Part shown: positions 57,376 through 64,000 of the stretch, piece after piece
Numbering within the stretch: the first letter of the stretch is position 1
Layout of the letters: each line of letters starts with the position of its first letter
Origin: Rana temporaria
Lineage: Eukaryota; Chordata; Amphibia; Anura; Ranidae
Direction: 5' to 3'
NCBI RefSeq assembly: GCF_905171775.1
Contig: NC_053492.1
Coordinates: forward strand, 295,531,934-295,595,933
Length of the DNA: 64,000 bases
The notes under the pieces: model-generated
Seen by the model: the letters and a program-made list of their open reading frames with translations, nothing else
The model's database searches: none
Told to the model about the DNA's origin: nothing
Translations under genes and position numbers: made by a program

Positions 57376-58413
57376 CGTAGGATCAAGTATATCAAATGAT
57401 TCTGAAGAATTTCCAACGGAGCTATGTGCCAGATAGAGACATCAGCATAGATGAAAGTCTATTGGCCTACAAGGGAAGGCTCAGCTGGATACAAAACATA
57501 GCATCAAAGATTTGGGGTAAAATCCTTCATGCTATGCGAATCGCCAACTGGTTACATTTGGAATTCTGTCCTATACACTGGGAAAGGAATCAAATTCAAC
57601 CCAAAATACAGCAATTATGGAATGGCAACATTCTTTTATTGATTGAGCCATTGCTAAATAAGACAACTTTTACACATCTCCTGAACTATAGGAGCTCTTT
57701 CTGCAGAACAAAACGGGCGCCTTTAGAACTGTTAGGGCTAATCGAGTGACATGCCACCAATCTTTGGCCATGAGAAGCTCAAGAGTGGAGAAATGGTTGC
57801 CTGGCAGAAAGGCAAAGGCAAAATGATGGCACTGCGATGGCGTGACAAAAAAAGATGTGTGCCTGAGTACAATCTATAATACCTCCACTGTCATGGTATG
57901 CACAAAAGGTGGGAAAGACATTATGAAGCCACAAGTAGTGATAGACTACAACACCGACAGAGCCGACCAAGCAATGACATTCTATCAAGCAATGAGGGGA
58001 AAAAAAAGTACTACAAGATCTATAGGCATCTTATTGGGCAATGCTTGTGGAATGCCTACATTCTGCTCAAAAAAAAAAGTGCGACAAGCCTGTGGTGGAG
58101 GGCTGATTTTATTTGTAAAGTTGCCGAACTGATCTTTCTGAACCAGCAAACACCAATGGCTGTGAATAGAGCTGGACGTCGTGCTGCTGGCGCTGTCAAC
58201 CAGGAATGTCTGACTGGTCGAAACTTCATGGACTACATCCCACCAACTGAGAAAAAGTCAGCTACTACAATAATGTGTGTGATTTGTAGCTCAAAGCGCG
58301 ATGACAGTGAACAGAAAATCCGAAAGGAAACCAGGTTCCATTGTCCTGATTGCGACGTCGGACTTTGTGCAGTCCCACGTTTCAAAATGTATCATTCCCG
58401 GGATGTTTACTGA
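57376..58413 (+). pseudogene. piggyBac transposase, broken
   Basis: Blocks in order are YVPDRDISIDESLLAYKGRL (first catalytic Asp in SIDES), LIEPLLNK, WQKGKMMALRWRDKK in another frame, KPQVVIDYN..DRADQAMTFYQ, LIGQCLWNAYIL, and a cysteine-rich C-terminus MCVICSSKRDD..HCPDCDVGLCAVPRFKMYH. The part with the second Asp (TDNFYTS in relatives) is deleted after LLNK, and a few residues before DRADQ are lost. Stops and frameshifts occur throughout, and the N-terminal third is missing. It is a PGBD-like copy that may once have mobilised TTAA elements of this window. Confidence 0.8.
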
Positions 58414-58506
58414 AGCAATATGACTAGTAATATTGCACACTTGTTTGGACAAATTTCAATGTTTTTGATTATAGCATTGACTAAAATGTATTATTTATAT
58501 TATAAT
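58414..58506 (+). mobile_element. piggyBac 3' tail, left of the DIRS insertion
   Basis: Contains ACTTGTTTGGACAAATTTCA and AAATGTATTATTTATATTA, which match the tail of 50475-51338. The other half of this tail lies at 63952-64000. Confidence 0.7.
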
Positions 58507-58552
58507 TCGAGATTTTCCTAGCTTGTGACGGAAAATATTAATTATATGAAGA

Positions 58553-58738
58553 CAGGAGGCGAGTATCTTATGCATTATCTTTCTTTAATAATGCCCATAG
58601 CAGAAATACAGTAAACATTTATTGTAACTTAAAAAATTCAAAGAACTACCCTTCCCAGCAGTCCCTGGGCCAGTGTAGCCCCTCCCAGACCGTAGCCTAT
58701 ATAAAGGGACTGTCTGAGGTAACCTATTCCTCTTTCTT
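58553..58738 (+). repeat. DIRS inverted terminal repeat, left
   Basis: Inverted copy of 63748-63941, with about 95 percent match by eye (GGGCCAGTGTAGCCCCTCCC, GTCTGAGGTAACCTATTCCT). It has TATATAAAG at 58698, reading inward, a plausible core promoter. Confidence 0.85.
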
Positions 58739-59186
58739 CATGCGAATTAGTGTAAACAGGAACCGAAAGTCCAATTAGACATCTCCACGGCTGCCGGGAA
58801 CCTTCCGACCGGAACACAACATCCGAATCTGGAGGAAACGAAAGGACAAGGCCAACACGGACCAACTTCATCCGGACCAACTTCATCCCAACGGGGACTA
58901 TAGGAAACCCAAACCATTCGGAGCCGACCGGTCAGTTGTCCTCAGGAACATGGACCAACGGATTCAGTCAACGGCATCCCAACTCCGGATCTGGAACGCA
59001 GTAGGAACCTCCATCTGCGGTGAACTAAACCCATGGATCGAAACGGACAGCAATCCCAATGGGGATAGTGAAAACGAACTCCCGGGGCGTACCAGCCTCC
59101 GACTTGCAGGGTGCGTGGTTCATCAGTCTAGAACGAGAGAGAGACAACCTCGTGACAGGGTTGGGTTGGGAGGGAAGATACTCGCC

Positions 59187-59280
59187 TCCTGTCTTCATAT
59201 AATTAATATTTTCCGTCACAAGCTAGGAAAATCTCGAATTATACATCAGACAGGAGGCTCATATCTTATGCAAGTTCAAA
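59187..59280. repeat. DIRS internal complementary region
   Basis: The first part, ending AAAATCTCGAATT, is the reverse complement of the left border 58507-58575. The second part, TACATCAGACAGGAGGCTCA onward, is the reverse complement of the right border up to 63951. Such a region templates completion of the circular DNA in DIRS replication. Confidence 0.9.
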
Positions 59281-59289
59281 GCTATAACA

Positions 59290-59830
59290 ATGCATATGAC
59301 CAATAACAATCAAAATAATCCACAACACTGACATAGATATGTGTACCTCCTGTTCAAAGCGGGATTGGCGGAAAAGCGGTCGCTGACAACAGTCCGCCGC
59401 TATAGTAAGTCACAGAGGAAACCGGGAAGAGAGGATTAACGTAGGAAACGAGGAGTTGAAAGACTTGCGAAGATCGCAGCGAGGCTGTCAAGGACATATA
59501 AGTCTGTAGACAGCGGACCACATACAGTTGTGGATGTGCGGGGAAGAACGGGTAGAAAACCGATCGAAGTACCGTCTGGTCCAACGCACGACGGAAAAAG
59601 ACTTGAGTCTCTGAGGCGAGGAATGACGCCTGGATATGTCCAAAGCCTTGACGTCTGACCCACGATGATGGAAATCAGACACAAGAAGACAGTAAGCTCG
59701 AAAGACAGTAACCTCAAAACAGAGTGTCAACGTCCCCCAGCCCGAGAACATGATCATGACCTTGGAAAAATCCCAAGTGTGCTGGTACATTGGGCGATTT
59801 AAACTTAACGCCTTCAAAATTGACACACCA
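59290..59830 (-). pseudogene. DIRS tyrosine recombinase
   Basis: On the minus strand, pieces read SDVKALDISRRHSSPQRL, VFYPFFPAHPQLYVVRCLQT, LTASLRSSQVFQLLVSYVNP and PVSSVTYYSGGLLSATAF, in place of the usual ...ARW box. They match the C-terminal recombinase region of DIRS elements with frameshifts. The catalytic set is not complete. Confidence 0.6.
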
Positions 59831-60239
59831 ACGGATCCAAAGAGTCCGCCAGATAATTGGCTATTACAGACCCTGGCGCTTGAACGGGGTCGACCCGTCG
59901 TTGATCACACCAAGTAACCCAGAGTCCCCAGGTAGATCGAGATGCCGATCTAGTCCCGGGGCCCAGTCCAAGGCAGGGAATCCCTAGCTGTTCCCGAAAG
60001 GTCGTAGTCTGCGACCGGAACCCCCGATACTAACCATGTGAGGAGAGGTAGGATGTGCTTCGTGAGTAGAGGGTGCAGATCCCCGTTCGGACCAGCGAGG
60101 AGGTGGGGGGAATGAGGAAACAACCTGGGGAGTTCCACCGTCATCCTCAGAAGGAGGGGAAACCATGGCTGCGTCGGCCACCACGGAGTGAACCGCACGA
60201 CTGATGCCCTCCGGCTCGCTAAGTGAAGGAGGACCCTGA

Positions 60240-60870
60240 GGGTCACCGGGAACAGGGGAGCGCGTAATGTGTCCCCTGTGACCACGTTTGGTGGAGGGCG
60301 TCCACATGGTGCGCCTCCGGATCCGGCCTCCGGTTGTAAGAGCGCGGAAACTGGTGGTTGATACGGGGAACTAACAGGTCCATAGAGAAGGATCCGCGAA
60401 GTGAGCGAGGATCAGGGACCCTGACCGGTGCGGTCGCCAATCGTTGGGATCGGTCAGGTAACGAGAATCCAATCTGCCACCCTATAGGGATAGTCTGTGG
60501 CATATCCCGCAATCGGGACGATGTTGCATTCCAGGCAGAAGTGCCCGAAGTCTTACTAGATCCGCTAGGATTCTGGATCAGAGGCCCACCAAGCGATCGA
60601 CGTACCGGACTGCGGGTACGTTGTCCGAACGCAATAGCACACAGCAGATGGACGTGCGTGGCAACAGACTTCCGATGGCAAAAAAAAGGCCGTCAGGGGT
60701 GTACGTGTTGATGTGCAGCCGAGGGTTCTCTGCGGACCACGTCCTACCGGAGTACGAGGGACTGCACCGAGCACCCCAGCCGAGGCGGCTGGTATCCGAC
60801 CCTATGACGAAATCCGGTGAGGAGTTGAAAATGTCTCGCCGTTCCGTTTGACGGCATGATGTAACCACTA
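60240..60870 (-). pseudogene. DIRS RNase H
   Basis: Minus strand: GSDTSRLGWGARCSPSYSGR then TWSAENPRLHINT, and AIGSLLPRTSICCVLLRSDN followed by VPAVRYVDRLVG. These are the usual RNase H segments with D-x-S-x-x-G-W-G and SDN. A following segment, DPRSLRGSFSMDLLVPRINH, is the usual C-terminal linker. Several stops. Confidence 0.7.
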
Positions 60871-61076
60871 CCGTAGGTCCACCATGGCTTCACTTAGTTT
60901 GTATAGCGAAGCCCCTAGCGAAGATGTAGAGTCTCGAGTCTCTGGAGGCTTAGACAGTGAAGAGGGGCTGGAGAGTGGCCTGGATTGACACCGGGAACAG
61001 GTCGACTAAGCGAGTCAGTCCGCGTAAGGACACCCGCTGCTGCCCAGCATGATACTGATGTCTTTGCGGATGGCGG

Positions 61077-61436
61077 CTAATTGGGTATGGGTAGCTGAAG
61101 GATCGCTCGGTTGGTGTCCACCAAGAACCCCAAAAACTCTATCTCCTGAAATGGGGAGATAATAGGTGTTCGTGATCTATGAGGAGTCCCAGATCGCCAA
61201 GCGATCCGACCATCCAGGAGGCGTGTTCGCTCGCTAGGCGAGGGGAACCAGCCATTAGAAGTAGGTCGTTCAAGTAGATGTTCAACCTCACCCTTGTTCC
61301 ACAGGGCAGTAAGTTGGTGAGATTTCTCAAGCTCCCACCGGACGAAAAACCGCCTTTCTTCTTCCTGATCGGGAAGATGTTGTTGAGGAAGTTCAAAGAG
61401 AGCGGGTCCATCTCTACTATTGGCTGTTTGGTCCAA
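61077..61436 (-). pseudogene. DIRS reverse transcriptase, active-site D changed to N
   Basis: Minus-strand pieces read KKGGFSSGGSLRNLTNLLP (fingers), then VRLNIYLNDLLLMAGSPRLA, then SPFQEIEFLGFLVDTNRAIL (thumb). The catalytic box YLDD appears as YLND, and the palm between fingers and box is partly deleted. It cannot polymerise. Confidence 0.7.
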
Positions 61437-62400
61437 GGTCTAGCAACCTGTTGTCCATTAGGACGGTGTTTAGGTTTGAAAAACCGAATGGGATGGTGAA
61501 CCAGGTATACGCCTGGTAATATAACTCCATTTGTCCTACCGTCTTAAAGATATCATCAATTAGCGTGATCCCATTGTGCTAGGTCAACCGGCTTACAGAG
61601 GCGGTAGCCTGCTTACTAAGGCGTAGGGTTAGGTGATAGGTCCAGAGATCTAAGACCCAGTACTGTGAGGTCCCAAAGGCCCTCTCTATTCCCTTCCTGG
61701 AATACTGAATGATTATGGGATCCACCTCTGGAGTGAGCACCACCGTATTTGGTAATGGAAGGGTGAGTATTCCACCCTCAACTTGTCCGGTTAGCGTACC
61801 GATCGATCTCCGGGTCCAGCATTCGATCTATTGGATCACCTCAGGTAGAGGTGCCCAGTCACCGGAGTGCGGGTGGCCAATCACCTCCTGATCGAAAAAT
61901 GGTACTCCACAAGAGTCCAATAAGGTTTTACCCTGGGACCTAGGGTTGGCGTCGTCATGGAGCGCCATGTGCCCACTGCTCACATAATCATCATCATTAT
62001 CATCATAATTTTCATCCTCAGACTCAAAGGTGTTAGCCGCCTCGTACTCCGCGGACGACTCTGGAAGAGTCCACGAGGAGTCTGGCTCAGTCCGTCTAGC
62101 GGATTGCTGCCTCTGCATGTGCATCTCCCCGAGGCTCGGGGGTCGATTGGAGTCTGGGAAGGCAGTGGGTCAGCAGGCCCGGGAGGGTACTGCCTGGGGC
62201 ATGTTATTTACTTCCCCTGCCGGGGAGTCCGTGGGTCGGCAGTCCTGGGAGGGTACTGCCTGGGGCATGTTATTTACTTCCCCTGTCGGGGAGTCAATGG
62301 GTCGGCAGTCCTGGGAGGGTACTGCCTGGGGCATGTTAATTACTTCCCCTGCCGGGGAGACGGAGGCCACATTATTGTGACGGCGCATACGGGACGCCAT
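61437..62400 (-). pseudogene. DIRS ORF1 (Gag-like) with tandem repeats
   Basis: It starts MASRMRRHNNVASVSPAGEV on the minus strand, goes through three 22-residue repeats, an acidic part SEDENYDDNDDDY, and then HPHSGDWAPLPEVIQ, NTVVLTPEVDPIII and TYHLTLRLSKQA in shifting frames. The HP.SG.W.PLP and LTPEVDP blocks are ORF1 features of amphibian DIRS elements. Stops are present. Confidence 0.65.
62165..62362. repeat. 66-bp in-frame tandem repeat, 3 copies
   Basis: GGGAGGGTACTGCCTGGGGC recurs every 66 bases at 62183, 62249 and 62315. The unit is 22 codons and keeps the ORF1 frame (GEVNNMPQAVPSQDCRP per unit). Confidence 0.9.
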
Positions 62401-62722
62401 GCCCTACTCAGGGGCGTTATATCCTTGCCAGGAGATCCGGACATAGGGGTGCATGTGGGTTGGAACAACCGATGCCCTGGTAGTCTGGACGGACCTACCG
62501 ACCAGCTCAGGAACCAGTGCAGCACTGAGGTAGGTAGGGCCTTCCAGGGCTGCGTCCACCACTTCAGTGGCACCAGTAGGGAGTAAAGGATCTGTCGCCA
62601 GCCACAGGAGAGGAGTCAGCTGTCTGCGGACAGCACGGCCGTGCAGCACAGGAAGATACGGAAGTTATGTACTATAACTTGTATAGTAATTTCTATAATT
62701 CATTCAATTATTGTTATAATTT

Positions 62723-62725
<3 letters not shown>

Positions 62726-62784
<59 letters not shown>
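62726..62784. repeat. (AT)n microsatellite
   Basis: An unbroken AT tract of 59 bases within an A/T-rich 300-base stretch of the DIRS element. Confidence 0.95.
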
Positions 62785-62788
<4 letters not shown>

Positions 62789-63747
62789 TTATTTATTCAA
62801 TTATATATAAAGTATAGTTTAATAGTTTATATTTTAAAATTTGTTTATTATATATATTTATATATTTATTCAATCATATAGATTGTATAAATTATTTATT
62901 TATAGACATTTATGTTCATTGATTTATTTATATGTATTTAATAAGTCAATAATTTATTCATTCGTATAATTATTTAAATTTATTATTTATTTACATGTAT
63001 TAATATATTCATTATATGTAGAATAGACTACAGGGGAATAAATTACCAGAACAAGAACTGATGTTAATGTAACTGAAGGTGAAGGAGTGACAGAAGTAGG
63101 GGAGGGGAGGTATTCCCCACCACAAGGGGAGCTAGACGTGAGGCTCGGGACCGTAGTCTCGCGAGACTACGGCCTAACGTGATTCGCATAGATCAGTGAG
63201 ATCTACACAGAGTTCCAACCATACAGCCGCCCGCACCCTGGCGTGGCGGCGATGGGGAGAGACGGTCTAGCACACGAAGGATGGGGTCCCCAGGACAGGT
63301 CCGCAGCAATGGCGCCGTCGATTCGCGACAATAGCACGATTGGTGCAGGGAGATCCTCACCGCCACGCCCCCCTCAGAGATGAGACGCTCTGAGGAGAAG
63401 GAGAAGAAGGGAGGTAGGAAAAAAGGCGCCGAGATGTTAAAATGGCGCCGTCCTACCTCCAGTCAGAAAACGAGCAGTGTGCAGAGCGCACCGGGGGGAA
63501 ACAAAAGAAGCAAAGCAGCGGTATATTGTAAAATAAACAAATAAAGAAGCCCAATGACTGTAAGATGTACACATCAGAGGAAACCGCGTTCTCTACAAAA
63601 CGGGTGGCACAGATAGCAAAGTGGGAAAAGCATACAGCAAAAACTAAACGTTTATCATTTTTAGAAATATCAGTTGTGCTTCATAAGACAGAAGGTTGAT
63701 AGAACAACACACAGATGAAGGTTATCTGAGTTCTGGCTATGAGCAGA

Positions 63748-63941
63748 AAGAAAGAGGAATAGGTTACCTCAGACAGTCCCTTATATAGGCTACGGTCTGG
63801 GAGGGGCTACACTGGCCCAGGGACTGCTGGGAAGGGTAGTTCTTTGAATTTTTTAAGTTACAATAAAATGTTTACTGTATTTCTGCTATGGGCATTATTA
63901 AAGAAAGATAATGCATAAGATATGAGCCTCCTGTCTGATGT
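63748..63941 (-). repeat. DIRS inverted terminal repeat, right (5' end)
   Basis: Mirror of the left repeat. On the minus strand it reads inward through TATATAAGGG (63779-63788), which would drive transcription of the element. Confidence 0.85.
63779..63788 (-). promoter_or_regulatory. TATA-like box in the DIRS 5' repeat
   Basis: TATATAAGGG on the minus strand, in the terminal repeat upstream of the element's genes. The same box (TATATAAAGG) is in the left repeat. Function is inferred from position only. Confidence 0.35.
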
Positions 63942-63951
63942 ATAATTTATG

Positions 63952-64000
63952 ATTTTGTGTTTCAAACTTTATCATACCCGGGATGTCTACTAGACTCTTG
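63952..64000 (+). mobile_element. piggyBac 3' tail, right of the DIRS insertion
   Basis: Reads TATGATTTTGTGTTTCAAAC and TCATACCCGGGATGTCTACT, which continues the tail interrupted at 58506 and matches 51150-51213. The element's right end lies beyond the window. Confidence 0.75.

Larger units (their letters stand above)
58507..63951 (-). mobile_element. DIRS-like retrotransposon, near full length, degenerate
   Basis: The inverted terminal repeats are 58553-58738 and 63748-63941. The internal complementary region at 59187-59280 is the reverse complement of the right end joined to the left end, which is the diagnostic DIRS arrangement and fixes both borders. All parts are on the minus strand: Gag-like ORF1, RT, RNase H, tyrosine recombinase. 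There is no target duplication beyond a shared ATAATT. The genes are full of stops. Confidence 0.85.

Noticed and set aside
61957..62586. 209-codon plus-strand open frame with tandem repeats
   Set aside because: Antisense to the DIRS ORF1; the repeats are the 66-bp units read on the other strand, and all other DIRS domains are on the minus strand.

Overview
The window is intronic and repeat-dominated vertebrate nuclear DNA, most likely from an anuran amphibian (ranid-type frog). The evidence is one split housekeeping gene with vertebrate-like exons, and a mobile-element mix of Tc1/mariner, piggyBac, PIF/Harbinger-like, hAT-like, DIRS, Penelope-like and CR1-like families. The species assignment is inference. 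No prokaryotic gene, tRNA, rRNA or CRISPR array was found.

The only cellular gene recognised is HBS1L, the HBS1-like translational GTPase that partners Pelota in ribosome rescue and no-go decay. It lies on the minus strand. Nine exons between 6477 and 25424 join with compatible phases and encode the end of the N-terminal linker, all five G-boxes of the GTPase domain and the start of the following beta-barrel domain. A tenth, less certain exon sits at 25684-25771. The first exons lie above it, outside the window or unrecognised, and the 3' exons lie below position 1. The introns hold small inverted-repeat elements, two minisatellites (4574-5176 and 11369-11500), a 2.75-kb element containing a 2-kb palindrome (14967-17716), a dead Tc1-like copy and a LINE remnant.

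From 26 to 33 kb there are short elements and decayed Tc1-like pieces. From 33.7 to 48.1 kb there is one old CR1-like LINE on the minus strand, broken up by later insertions: a Penelope-like element with a GIY-YIG endonuclease (33753-36930, 14-bp target duplication), a DIRS-like element (about 37313-45405), and three TTAA-flanked piggyBac-type non-autonomous elements. One of those (41687-45398) sits inside the DIRS tail and itself carries a near-perfect 2.45-kb palindrome flanked by a 12-bp duplication. The order of insertion can be read from the sequence.

From 48.6 to 54.3 kb are a dead Tc1-like copy, a piggyBac-type element, and a further TTAA element split by a nearly intact DD37E Tc1/mariner element. 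Its transposase has lost one catalytic aspartate and its normal start. From 57.4 kb to the end is a broken piggyBac transposase whose 3' tail is split by a DIRS-like element (58507-63951) that still shows inverted terminal repeats and an internal complementary region. The pre-insertion site of that element can be inferred from a related copy at 51.1 kb. The transposon genes do not work together with HBS1L; they record successive invasions.
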